Of a DNA stretch of 64,000 nucleotides, positions 50,890 through 59,206 are shown piece after piece. Both the position numbers and the translations under genes were made by a program. Numbering within the stretch: the stretch's first letter is position 1; each line of letters opens with the position of its first letter. The notes beneath the pieces were generated by a model. The model was not told the DNA's origin. It did not search any database and saw nothing but the letters and a program-made list of their open reading frames with translations. Source of the DNA: Betaproteobacteria bacterium HGW-Betaproteobacteria-16 (lineage in GTDB: Bacteria; Pseudomonadota; Gammaproteobacteria; Burkholderiales; Burkholderiaceae_C). Where the stretch lies: assembly GCA_002840835.1 (NCBI GenBank), contig PHCQ01000008.1:61444-125443 (forward strand), written 5' to 3'.

Positions 50890-51576
50890 TCAGGTGAAGG
50901 GTGAGGCAAGGGGCTTGGCGTGGCCGGTGAGCTGCGTGAGTTTGGCCCCGTCCTCGCTGGCCGCCTGCAGGCACAGGATGCCTTCCACGCCGTGCCTGCG
51001 GCCATTCATGTAGCGCTCCAGCCGGTCGAGCATGCGCCCCGAATGCTGCCCCACACAGGCCGCGTCCTTCACGAACACTGCCACGAAGTCGTTCCAGATG
51101 TCGCGCTGCTGGTGGGTGGTGAACGACTCCAGCAGCGCTGGCCGCCACCCTGAGCGAACGCCCCAGCGCACCAGGGCCTCGCCGGCGTCCGGGTAGAAGC
51201 GCCAGCAGTCCACCGGGTAGCGGTGGAACTCGCCGTTGCTGGGCGCGTTCAGGTAAAACAGCCCTTCGGGTTTGAGCACGCGAAGCACTTCGTTGAACAT
51301 GAGCCAGAACATCTCGATGTGCTCGAAGCACGAACTGCTGACCACCGCATCCACACTGCCGTCGGCGAAGGGCAGGTGGTAGGGGTCGTCCAGCACCAGG
51401 TCCACGCCGGGCCCGGCCGCGAAGTCCAGCCCCACGTAGCGCATGCCGGGCGAGGCCAGCGCGCGCAGGGAACCATTGACGTCCTGCGAACCGATGTCCA
51501 GCACCGTGGCCTGCGCGTGGCTGGCCAAGTAGGTCTCGAAAAACAGGGCACCGTTGTGCATGGCGCTGGGGTGCAT
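50890..51576 (-). CDS. class I SAM methyltransferase (Methyltransf_11-like)
   Basis: 228 residues; ATG fixed by AAAGGAG. Motif I VLDIGSQDVNGSLRALA, VGLDFAAGPGVDLVL, then PYHLPFADGSVDAVVSSSCFEHIEMFWLMFNEVLRVLKPEGLFYLNAP. The DINGSQDVNGSLR variant of motif I is characteristic of a small glycan-locus subgroup. 16 bases after the next methyltransferase gene on the same strand, so the two are in one operon. Convergent with the gene at 50025. Confidence 0.85.
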   Translation of the reverse strand: MHPSAMHNGALFFETYLASHAQATVLDIGSQDVNGSLRALASPGMRYVGLDFAAGPGVDLVLDDPYHLPFADGSVDAVVSSSCFEHIEMFWLMFNEVLRVLKPEGLFYLNAPSNGEFHRYPVDCWRFYPDAGEALVRWGVRSGWRPALLESFTTHQQRDIWNDFVAVFVKDAACVGQHSGRMLDRLERYMNGRRHGVEGILCLQAASEDGAKLTQLTGHAKPLASPFT

Positions 51577-51592
51577 GCCGGCTCCTTTGTTT

Positions 51593-52669
51593 TCAGTCTG
51601 CGCGACGGCGCAGCAACACCAGGTCCTGGTTGCCGGCCATGCCTTCGATGATGTCGAGCACGTCGAACCACTTCGCCCACCGGGTCAGGATGTAGTCGCG
51701 CGAATGCATCACGTCGCGGTAGTAGTTCTGGTCTGCCAGCACCTCGGTGAGCTGGGCATTGGCACCGTTGTCCACCATGCCCTTGTCGTGCGCGGCCAGC
51801 GCCATTTCTGGCGGCGCCCGGTACAGCGACATCTGAGCCAGGCCCTGCACCGACAGCAGCAGCAGGCCTTGCGAGCGCGTGATGCGCTGCAGCTCGGCCA
51901 GCCAGGCGTCCTGCACGGGTTCGTCGAGATGGGTGAGCACCGACAGGCCCACCACCAGGTCGAACGCCGCCGCAGGGAAGGGCGTGGGCGGCATCAGGTC
52001 CACCTGCATGAAACGGCCCTGCGGCAGCAGGCGCGCGCAGGCGGCCACGTTGTCCGGGTCGATGTCGATGCCAGTGACCGCTGGCGACAGGGCACAGAGG
52101 TAACGGCAAAGCCGACCGGCCCCGCAACCCCAGTCGAGAATGGACTGGAAGGAAGCCAGAGGGCGGTCGAAGCGCTCCAGCAACAGCGCTTCCACCCGCT
52201 TGACGATGGTCGCCCCGCCAAGCCGGTAGGCCTGTTCGTCCGGCTTGCCGATCACGCGTTCGATCTGTGCGGGCGTGGGCATGCCGGGTTCGGTGGCCGG
52301 GTCTGCGAGGTACCAAGCCGTGCGGTACGACAGCCGATGCTCACCCAGCGGGCCGGTCACATTGAAGCGCGCAAAGCCGTTCGGAAACAGGTCGCGGTCA
52401 GGGCGTCTCTTTTGCCAGGCAAAGAAGCGGGAGGCATGCGCATGCGGCACGTCGGGAAACGTCTCGGAGAGGTAGGCGGAATCCAGGGGCCAATCGAGCT
52501 TGTCGAATCCGACGCCGTTGACCAGAAAGCGCATCCGGTCCTGGCGATCCCAGACAGTCAGGGCCCAGCCGGAGATCAGCAGTCCATCTTCGGACACCAC
52601 AGCGCCATCCGGCAGCCATCGCAGATGCTTTGCCCCCGCCAGTTGGATCTCTGCCTGGTGTATGTTCAT
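51593..52669 (-). CDS. SAM methyltransferase with N-terminal accessory domain
   Basis: 358 residues from MNIHQAEIQLAGAK (a TTG four codons earlier is possible). Residues 1-130 form a beta-rich domain (GLLISGWALTVWDRQDRMRFLVNGVGFDKLDW) not part of the catalytic fold. Residues about 175-290: SILDWGCGAGRLCRYLCAL (motif I), VTGIDIDPDNVAACARL, FDLVVGLSVLTHLDEPVQDAWLAELQRI. C-terminal QNYYRDVMHSRDYILTRWAKWFDVLDIIEG. First gene of a two-methyltransferase operon. The accessory domain may bind the glycan acceptor. Confidence 0.83.
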   Translation of the reverse strand: MNIHQAEIQLAGAKHLRWLPDGAVVSEDGLLISGWALTVWDRQDRMRFLVNGVGFDKLDWPLDSAYLSETFPDVPHAHASRFFAWQKRRPDRDLFPNGFARFNVTGPLGEHRLSYRTAWYLADPATEPGMPTPAQIERVIGKPDEQAYRLGGATIVKRVEALLLERFDRPLASFQSILDWGCGAGRLCRYLCALSPAVTGIDIDPDNVAACARLLPQGRFMQVDLMPPTPFPAAAFDLVVGLSVLTHLDEPVQDAWLAELQRITRSQGLLLLSVQGLAQMSLYRAPPEMALAAHDKGMVDNGANAQLTEVLADQNYYRDVMHSRDYILTRWAKWFDVLDIIEGMAGNQDLVLLRRRAD

Positions 52670-52876
52670 GCGCTTACCCAATGAGTCCCATCGACCGACG
52701 GTCGTGCGGAATATACATGGGGCATAGAAGAGGCATGCACATGCATGCGAGGAGGCTGCGCGCCCGCCGCTGGCCTCCGCCGCCTTTCACCAAGTGCAGC
52801 ATGGAGGCCTTCCATCCACCAACTTCACGCGTTGCGGCAGCCGGTGGCCGCTGGCGCAGCCAGCCAGGGTCTCCCG
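52670..52876. other. non-coding region between methyltransferase and SWIB genes
   Basis: 207 bases. Contains the palindrome CGACCGACGGTCG (52691-52703) just upstream of the methyltransferase start and a GCATGC-rich stretch (52733-52748). Either could be regulatory; no promoter hexamers are convincing. Confidence 0.35.
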
Positions 52877-53134
52877 TTAGCTCAGGTGCTTGCCCACCAG
52901 CCCGGTCATTTCGAACATGGTGACTTCGTCTTTGCCGAAGACGGCCTTGAGCTTGGCATCCGCCAGGATGTTGCGCTTGTTCTTCGGGTTCTGCAGGTTG
53001 TTGGCCTTGATGTATTCCCACATCAGCTTCACAACTTCGGTGCGTGGCTGAGGCGTGGCACCGATCACAGCGGCCAGCTCGGGGCTGGGGGTGAGGGCAC
53101 GGTTGAACGCGGTTTGTTTCTTTTCGGTGGTCAT
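52877..53134 (-). CDS. SWIB/MDM2 domain protein
   Basis: 85 residues from MTTEKKQTAFNRAL, nearly all one SWIB domain: LTPSPELAAVIGATPQPRTEVVKLMWEYIKANNLQNPKNKRNILADAKLKAVFGKDEVTMFEMTGLVGKHL. All signature positions (W-EYIK, NLQNP, LK-FG) are present. SWIB is a eukaryotic chromatin and Mdm2 fold found also in Chlamydia topoisomerase and as stand-alone proteins in proteobacteria, where the role is not established. The frame upstream to 53383 is not conserved-looking and is left out. Confidence 0.9.
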   Translation of the reverse strand: MTTEKKQTAFNRALTPSPELAAVIGATPQPRTEVVKLMWEYIKANNLQNPKNKRNILADAKLKAVFGKDEVTMFEMTGLVGKHLS

Positions 53135-53460
53135 ATGAGGCTCGTCGGTTGAAACGGGCATTCTAGGCCGTGCTTCGGAGCCCTTTGTAACCGGCTGCCA
53201 CAGCGCATGCGCGCCAGGGGATTTTGACGCCAGGATCTGGAGCTTGCTCAATGACTGTGCGGGCTCCAATACTTGAAATCGGCTAGGTGTAGCCCTTGAG
53301 AACTGACAGCTTTTCGGACATCGGCTTGGAAACCTGCATCGCCGTTGCCTGGCCTGGTTTTGATCGCTGCGGCAAGGCGCCAATTGCGCAGATACCGGGG
53401 CACTACAACCGCAGAATTAGAATGTCCTCAAACGCGCCCTAATTGCGCTCGGGAGTATGA
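53135..53460. other. non-coding region upstream of the OLD-like ATPase
   Basis: 326 bases, visibly more AT-rich than the surroundings from about 53215 on. A TAGAAT -10-like hexamer at 53418-53423 lacks a good -35. GGAG at 53452-53455 is the ribosome site of the next gene. No integrase, att-like repeat or tRNA seen. Confidence 0.4.
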
Positions 53461-55365
53461 ATGTCCGGACAGATCGAGAGCATTAACATCAAGCGCTTCA
53501 AGCAGCTTGCTGAGTTCCAACTGGATCTAAAGGATACGACAGTCCTAATAGGCGCCAACAACGCGGGCAAGAGTAGCGCGTTGCAAGCCCTGCACTTTGC
53601 AGTTTCCGTTGCCCAGACCGCCAAGCTTGTCGGTGACGGGGTCAACTGGGCCAAGGACAAATTTCAGGTCTCGTTCAACCCAACGCAGCTTCTCTACTCG
53701 CCGGTTGCCGACGTTCTGTCGCTGGCACATGGCGGGCAACTCCAGGAACGACCGGAATCGCAGATCGAAATTAATGTCGCTTGCATGGACGGCACTAATT
53801 GTGTTGTCTCCGTACGGCGCGGTCGCAACCGTAACATTGCCGTAGTGGTTGAGGGCAGGAAGTTGGGAGAGCGGCTGATGGATCTCACCACTCCATTCAC
53901 CATCTACGCGCCAGGCCTTGCGGGTATCGCCAAAGAAGATCGTTACCAGTCGCCTGGGGTTGTGCGGCGAATCGTGGCGCGCGGTGATGCAAACCTCGTC
54001 CTTCGCAACGTTCTGCTGATGCTTAAAGACGCAGAAAGCGCAGAGGCAATGGATCGAGCCGGGCAACTTGCGCAGGGCAAGCTCAAACCGGAGGAAATAC
54101 AAACTTGGAAAGGACCTTGGCAGCGATTCCAAGAGGGCATGAAGAAGCTTTTTGACGACATCGAATTCGAAGTGAAGTTCGATCGAGATCGCGACGAACA
54201 CATTGAAGTCTTCTTCGTCAGACCTGGAAAGCCCCGTTTGCCAATTGATGCTGCAGGTACTTCCATACTGCAGGCAAGCCAAATTCTCGCTTACATCACC
54301 CTATTCCAGCCGAGCGTGCTGATCTTAGACGAACCGGACTCACACTTGCATCCGAACAACCAGCGGGCTTTGTGCAACCTGATACTCGAACTAGCTGCCG
54401 AGCACGACTTTAGACCACTCATTAGTACGCATTCCCGCCATGTGCTCGACGCGATGCGCGAACGCTCGACGGTCCTTTGGGTTAGCAACGGAAGCAAAGT
54501 GGACTTCAACAGCGTGACGACGGCGTCGTTGCTTATGGAAATCGGAGCACTCGACTCCGTCGACTACTTCGCTGGCGGATCTATCAAGTGCCTCTTTGCA
54601 ACAGAGGACAGTGCAGCCGACTCGATCAAGGCTCTCCACTCACTTCTGAGCGTCAACGGATTCAAGCTGCCCGAGACTGATATACGTGCCTATTCAGGGT
54701 GCACCAAGATTGATTCAGCAAAGGTTCTGCGCGGATTTCTCGCCGACAAGGCGTCGCAGGTTCAGTTCGTTCTACATCGAGACAGGGACTATATGGCGGA
54801 CGATTCAGCAGAAAAGTTCTTGAGTGAGATCCAGGCGATCGGTGCATTCCCATTTCTCACAGCACACTCGGATGCGGAGGGCTATTTCATTAATGCTGAA
54901 CATCTGGCGCACTTGAACGCTGGATTGACGGTGGCACGCGCTCAAGAACTGATTGACGAGGCCACCGAACAGACGAAGGAAAAGAGCCTGAAGACACTAA
55001 CCAACCTTCGGTTCGAAGTGGCACAGCGTGAGCGCAAAGGGGGAAAAGTCCCCGATGTCTTCGATATTGCTGACAAAGCCAGAAGAGACTATGAGGCAAG
55101 CCCAGCTACATGGCGGCGAGGCAAACCTGTGCTAAGCCTGCTAAAACAGCTGATTCACCAAGAGCTAGGCAAGACGGCTAACGTCATCGAGCCTTCGCCA
55201 TACGTCATCATTCCTGAACTTGAGAAGATTAGCTCCGCTATCTGGCCTGAGAATTCGACCGGTAAAGCTCAGCAGACGGGGCAACCGAAATCCGCGGCCT
55301 TCAATCCAACATCGGCACCTTCGGCGAGTAGTCCAAAAGCCAGCCCGCAATTGCCCAAGAATTGA
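53461..55365 (+). CDS. OLD-like AAA ATPase with Toprim-like C-terminus
   Basis: 634 residues; ATG after GGAG. N-terminal ABC/SMC-type ATPase: INIKRFKQLAEFQLDLKD, Walker A GANNAGKSSALQAL (about 30), a long helical insert, Walker B SVLILDEPDSHLHPNNQRAL (about 287) and H-loop LISTHSRHVLDAM. C-terminal part (about 370-470) has acidic residues spaced as in OLD Toprim: FATEDS and a D-x-D in HRDRDY, then AEGYFINAEH. This resembles OLD nucleases and related DUF4435 proteins, which cut DNA or act in phage defence. No GajB-like helicase next door, so it is a class 1-type stand-alone gene. Codons are clearly more AT-rich than all neighbours, suggesting recent acquisition. C-terminal 30 residues are Ser/Pro/Gln-rich. 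Confidence 0.75.
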   Translation: MSGQIESINIKRFKQLAEFQLDLKDTTVLIGANNAGKSSALQALHFAVSVAQTAKLVGDGVNWAKDKFQVSFNPTQLLYSPVADVLSLAHGGQLQERPESQIEINVACMDGTNCVVSVRRGRNRNIAVVVEGRKLGERLMDLTTPFTIYAPGLAGIAKEDRYQSPGVVRRIVARGDANLVLRNVLLMLKDAESAEAMDRAGQLAQGKLKPEEIQTWKGPWQRFQEGMKKLFDDIEFEVKFDRDRDEHIEVFFVRPGKPRLPIDAAGTSILQASQILAYITLFQPSVLILDEPDSHLHPNNQRALCNLILELAAEHDFRPLISTHSRHVLDAMRERSTVLWVSNGSKVDFNSVTTASLLMEIGALDSVDYFAGGSIKCLFATEDSAADSIKALHSLLSVNGFKLPETDIRAYSGCTKIDSAKVLRGFLADKASQVQFVLHRDRDYMADDSAEKFLSEIQAIGAFPFLTAHSDAEGYFINAEHLAHLNAGLTVARAQELIDEATEQTKEKSLKTLTNLRFEVAQRERKGGKVPDVFDIADKARRDYEASPATWRRGKPVLSLLKQLIHQELGKTANVIEPSPYVIIPELEKISSAIWPENSTGKAQQTGQPKSAAFNPTSAPSASSPKASPQLPKN

Positions 55366-55476
55366 AGGGCTAGTGTCTTAATCAGCTTGGGATGCACCGA
55401 ATGCCGGCTTTCCTGCAGTCCATCGAATGAACTGGTCTTCGGCCCAGTGTCGATCTTCGGCGCCCAATCATTGCCC

Positions 55477-56400
55477 TCACCCCCAAACCGCATCCAACGC
55501 CCCCCAAGCCGCCTCAATCACCGGCTCCCCCGCCCGCCCGCTCAAACACACAAAACTCAGCTCACAAGCCAGCGACACCTGGTCCGCAATCACCAGCCCG
55601 CGCGCCTGGGCCTCGCGCATGGCAATGGCGTCGCGCACCAGGCTCAGGCCCACGCCGCTTTTCACCAGGTCCAGCATGGAAGCTTCCTGGTCCACCAGCG
55701 CCACGCGGTGCGGTGACAGGCCGGTGAGCGAACCGGGGCCGAACACGCGGCGCTGCAGCCGGTGGTGGGCGCTGGCCGCGGGGGTGGCCAGCCAGGGCAG
55801 GGCGGCCAGGGCTTTCCAGTCTTTGCCTACCACTTGCGGCCCCCAGCCGGCGGGAGCCAGCACGCGGTAGGTGAAGCGGGTGAGCGGGCGCAGGCGGTAA
55901 CGGGGTTCGGGAGGGTCGTCGGGCAGGTTCAGAAAAAAGCCCACATCGAGGTCGCCGCGTTCCACCAGCGCCAGCACATCGCCGCTCATGCCCTGGCGCA
56001 GTTCGGTGCCCACCTGGGGGTTCTGCGCCACCAGCTGTTTCAGGAACGCGCCCAGGCGGGTGAACTCCGGGTCCAGGATGGTGCCGATGCGCAGCGTGCC
56101 GCGCACCGTGTGGTGCAGGCCGGCGGCGGCCTGGCCGAAGTCGGCCAGTGCGGCCAGTGCCTTGTCGGCCATGGGCAGCAGGGCGGCGCCGTCTGGTGTG
56201 AGCACCATGCCCTGCGGCGTGCGGGTGAACAGCTGCAACCCGGTGGCCTGCGCCAGCGATTTGAGCTGCAGGCTCACCGCCGGCTGGCTCAGGTGCAGGC
56301 GCAGCGCGGCGCGCGACACACTGCCTTCGCGTGCCACGGCGGCAAAGGCGCGCAGGGTTTGCGGGTCCACGGGGGGCAGGGGGGATGTCTTGGGCGGCAT
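55477..56400 (-). CDS. LysR family transcriptional regulator
   Basis: 307 residues. Helix-turn-helix LRAFAAVAREGSVSRAALRLHLSQPAVSLQLKSLAQATG (residues 15-53), then a LysR effector domain with RIGTILDPEFTRLGAFLKQL, DVGFFLNLPDDPPEPRYRLRPL and VKSGVGLSLVRDAIAMRE. Divergent from a small DUF2007 gene and a GMC oxidoreductase gene, which are candidate targets. Effector unknown. Confidence 0.9.
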   Translation of the reverse strand: MPPKTSPLPPVDPQTLRAFAAVAREGSVSRAALRLHLSQPAVSLQLKSLAQATGLQLFTRTPQGMVLTPDGAALLPMADKALAALADFGQAAAGLHHTVRGTLRIGTILDPEFTRLGAFLKQLVAQNPQVGTELRQGMSGDVLALVERGDLDVGFFLNLPDDPPEPRYRLRPLTRFTYRVLAPAGWGPQVVGKDWKALAALPWLATPAASAHHRLQRRVFGPGSLTGLSPHRVALVDQEASMLDLVKSGVGLSLVRDAIAMREAQARGLVIADQVSLACELSFVCLSGRAGEPVIEAAWGALDAVWG

Positions 56401-56591
56401 GTCGGGTTAGCGAAAAGGTCGAAGCGTTATTTGCCGTGCTTATACCCTCGTTCAGCCGATTTCATTGGATTTCTGCACGCCAACGCGGCAGACTGCGGCC
56501 CATGCCTTGCCCACACACCATCAGCCCAGCAAATACGCAGCCCCGCCGGAGGGCCACGCGAGCGCGGCGCTGAGTCACCCGGTACGCACCC

Positions 56592-56876
56592 ATGCATGGC
56601 GACAGCCCCTACGACCCCGAAGACGGCGACTGGCAGACGCTGGCCACTTTCTTCAACCCCACAGAGGCTTACCTGCTGCGCGGTTGCCTGCAGGCCGGCG
56701 GGGTGCCCGCCGTGGTGGCCGATGCCCACCTGGTGCAGACGCACAGCCTGCTCGCCGGCGCCATACAGGTGCGCGTGCTGGTGCCCGAACGCCGCGTGGC
56801 CGACGCCGAAGCGGTGATGGCGGCCTACCAGCGCGGGGACTACAGCCTGCCCGACGACGAACACCCTCCCGTTTGA
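56592..56876 (+). CDS. DUF2007 family small protein
   Basis: 94 residues: WQTLATFFNPTEAYLLRGCLQAGGVPAVVADAHLVQTHSLLAGAIQVRVLVPERRVADAEAVMAAY. This is the compact DUF2007 (putative signal-transducing) fold, named from weak similarity to PII; function not established. Lies 28 bases before the GMC oxidoreductase gene and may be co-transcribed with it. Confidence 0.8.
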   Translation: MHGDSPYDPEDGDWQTLATFFNPTEAYLLRGCLQAGGVPAVVADAHLVQTHSLLAGAIQVRVLVPERRVADAEAVMAAYQRGDYSLPDDEHPPV

Positions 56877-56904
56877 TCTCGCCTGACGTTCCAAAAAATA
56901 GTCC

Positions 56905-58563
56905 ATGAGCAACACCACCTTCGACTACATCGTCATCGGCGCCGGCACGGCCGGCTGCCTGCTCGCCAACCGGCTCAGCGCAGACCCCGCGCGGCGTGTG
57001 CTGCTGATCGAAGCCGGCCGCAAGGACGACTACCACTGGATCCACATTCCCGTGGGCTACCTCTACTGCATCGGCAACCCGCGCACAGACTGGCTCTACC
57101 AGACCGAAGCCGACGCCGGCCTCAACGGCCGCAAGCTGCGCTACCCGCGCGGCAAGACGCTGGGCGGCTGTTCCAGCATCAACGGCATGATCTACATGCG
57201 TGGTCAGTCGCGCGACTACGACCAGTGGGCCAGCCTCACCGGCGACGACGACTGGCGCTGGGACAGGTGCCTGAAAGACTTCAAGGCGCACGAAGATCAC
57301 TACCGGCTGGATGCCCAGGCCGACCCGACCTTTGCCGCGCTGCACGGCAACCGCCGCCAGGGCGGTGGTGGTGAATGGCGGGTAGAGAAACAGCGCCTGC
57401 GCTGGGACGTGCTCGACGCCTTTGCCCAGGCCGCGCAGGAAGCCGGCATACCGGCCACAGCCGACTTCAACACCGGCAACAACGAAGGCGTGGGCTACTT
57501 CGAGGTGAACCAGAAAGCCGGCTGGCGCTGGAACGCGTCGAAGGCCTTTCTGCGCCCGGTGCAGCACCGTCCCAACCTCACCGTGTGGACCGAGACGCAC
57601 GTGCAAAAACTCAGCCTGGCGCGCGATGCCGGGGGCCAGCTGCGCTGTACCGGCGCCGAAGTGCTGCGCGGTGGCCAGACTGTGCAAGTGCAAGCCAGTC
57701 GCGAAGTGGTGCTCAGCGCCGGCGCCATCGGTTCACCACAGATCCTGCAACTCTCCGGCATTGGCCCGGCGGGGTTGCTGAACCAGATCGTTGTGCCGGT
57801 GCAGCACCACCTGCCGGGTGTGGGCGAGAACCTGCAAGACCACCTGCAGATCCGATCGGTCTACAAGGTCACCGGCGCCAAAACGCTCAACGCCCTGGCC
57901 AGCTCCATCTGGGGCAAGGCCAGCATCGGCCTGGAATACGTGCTCAAGCGAAGCGGCCCCATGAGCATGGCCCCCAGCCAGCTCGGCGCCTTCACCCGCA
58001 GCGACCCATCGCAACCGTGGCCCAATCTGGAATACCACGTGCAGCCACTCAGCCTGGATGCCTTCGGCGAACCGCTGCACGCCTTCCCGGCCTTCACCGC
58101 CAGTGTGTGCAACCTCAACCCCACCAGCCGGGGCCATGTGCGCATCAAGACCGCGCGCGCAGCCGATGCCCCCGCCATCGCCCCGTGTTACCTCAGCACA
58201 GACGAAGACCGCCGCGTCGCTGCAGAAAGCCTGCGCGTGACGCGCCGCATCGTCGCCCAGCCCGCACTGGCGAGGTACCAGCCAGAAGAGTTCAAGCCCG
58301 GCGTGCAGTTCCAGACCGACGAAGAACTCGCCCGCCTGGCCGGCGACATCGCCAGCACCATCTTCCACCCAGTGGGGACCACCCGCATGGGCCGCGCGGA
58401 CGACGGTATGGCCGTGGTGGACAGCCGCCTGCGCGTGCGCGGCGTGGCCGGCCTGCGCGTGGTGGACGCGGGCGTGATGCCCACCATCACCAGCGGCAAC
58501 ACCAACAGCCCCACGTTGATGATTGCGGAGAAGGCAGCGAAATGGATGCTGGCGGGGGGCTGA
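56905..58563 (+). CDS. GMC family flavin oxidoreductase
   Basis: 552 residues. Dinucleotide-binding N-terminus FDYIVIGAGTAGCLLANRLSADPARRVLLIEAG, GMC signature 1 YPRGKTLGGCSSINGMIYMRG and signature 2 GAIGSPQILQLSGIGP, C-terminal catalytic His in FHPVGTTRMG and Asn in SGNTNSPTLMIAEKA. An FAD enzyme oxidising an alcohol (choline dehydrogenase-like). No betaine aldehyde dehydrogenase or betI nearby, so choline is not supported. Substrate unknown. Confidence 0.9.
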   Translation: MSNTTFDYIVIGAGTAGCLLANRLSADPARRVLLIEAGRKDDYHWIHIPVGYLYCIGNPRTDWLYQTEADAGLNGRKLRYPRGKTLGGCSSINGMIYMRGQSRDYDQWASLTGDDDWRWDRCLKDFKAHEDHYRLDAQADPTFAALHGNRRQGGGGEWRVEKQRLRWDVLDAFAQAAQEAGIPATADFNTGNNEGVGYFEVNQKAGWRWNASKAFLRPVQHRPNLTVWTETHVQKLSLARDAGGQLRCTGAEVLRGGQTVQVQASREVVLSAGAIGSPQILQLSGIGPAGLLNQIVVPVQHHLPGVGENLQDHLQIRSVYKVTGAKTLNALASSIWGKASIGLEYVLKRSGPMSMAPSQLGAFTRSDPSQPWPNLEYHVQPLSLDAFGEPLHAFPAFTASVCNLNPTSRGHVRIKTARAADAPAIAPCYLSTDEDRRVAAESLRVTRRIVAQPALARYQPEEFKPGVQFQTDEELARLAGDIASTIFHPVGTTRMGRADDGMAVVDSRLRVRGVAGLRVVDAGVMPTITSGNTNSPTLMIAEKAAKWMLAGG

Positions 58564-58634
58564 AACCGATACCCCTTTCGCTCGCCCCAAGCCGTTCGTC
58601 TGGAGCTTGCAAAGAGCCTGGCCCAGCTGCAATC

Positions 58635-59081
58635 TCAGCGAATCCCGCCCACGTAGCGCAAACCTGGCTCGTCGTCATCGGCCTTGCGCGGCGTGCCAAA
58701 AACTGATGACAGCGTCGACTCCAAGAAGCCGCTGGCCGGCACCGAGTCCGCGAAACCGCTGCGGCGGGTGGGGGGCGCAGCAGCGGCTCGCGCAGGCTCG
58801 GGTGGCGTTTGCCCATTGCGCAACCGTTCCGCCGCCGCCTGCAACAAAGGCTTGCGCGCCACTCCCCCCATCGAGGGAATCAGCGCCTCGAGCTTGTCGG
58901 CCAGCGGCAGCAGTTCGGTATGTCCGTCGCTCGCTCCCTGGGCGCGTGCGTAGGCGACCATGGCGGTGGCGTATTCGGCGTTGGTCGCCAACCACTCTGT
59001 GTCCGTCACCCGACCGGTCTTGCGGCGCAAGACCACATGCAGGTGCGCCGCAACGGCAAACAGATCGTTTGTGGTGCTCAT
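58635..59081 (-). CDS. conserved hypothetical protein
   Basis: 148 residues; ATG preceded by GGAGATGTC. N-terminal helical half (MSTTNDLFAVAAHLHVVLRRKTGRVTDTEWLATNAEYATAMVAYAR ... LLPLADKLEALIP), then a Pro/Ala-rich, probably disordered tail (PPEPARAAAAPPTRRSGFADSVPASGF) ending in a short charged motif DDDEPGLRYVGGIR. No domain recognised. The conserved-looking C-terminus suggests a peptide contact. It lies downstream of amt on the same strand. Confidence 0.65.
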   Translation of the reverse strand: MSTTNDLFAVAAHLHVVLRRKTGRVTDTEWLATNAEYATAMVAYARAQGASDGHTELLPLADKLEALIPSMGGVARKPLLQAAAERLRNGQTPPEPARAAAAPPTRRSGFADSVPASGFLESTLSSVFGTPRKADDDEPGLRYVGGIR

Positions 59082-59109
59082 GACATCTCCTACAACCCAA
59101 AACAGTGGC

Positions 59110-59206
59110 ACGCCCGCCCCCCATCCAGGGCACCCGAGGATCTGGCTCTGCCAGTCCTCAGGGTGCGTCCCCCTGAAAGGGGGAAGCGTCGAAGGCGCGC
59201 AGGGGG
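59110..59206 (-). repeat. diverged double-hairpin repeat after amt
   Basis: Read on the minus strand, directly after the amt stop: C-run, GCGCGCCTTCGACGCTT, hairpin CCCCC-TTTCA-GGGGG, then ACTGGCAGAGCCAG hairpin and TCCTCGGGTGCCCTGG. Same order of elements as copies 1 and 2 but diverged. Confidence 0.5.

Noticed and set aside
56905..58563. Choline dehydrogenase betA
   Set aside because: GMC motifs fit many alcohols and no betB, betI or choline transporter is near, so the specific name is not supported.
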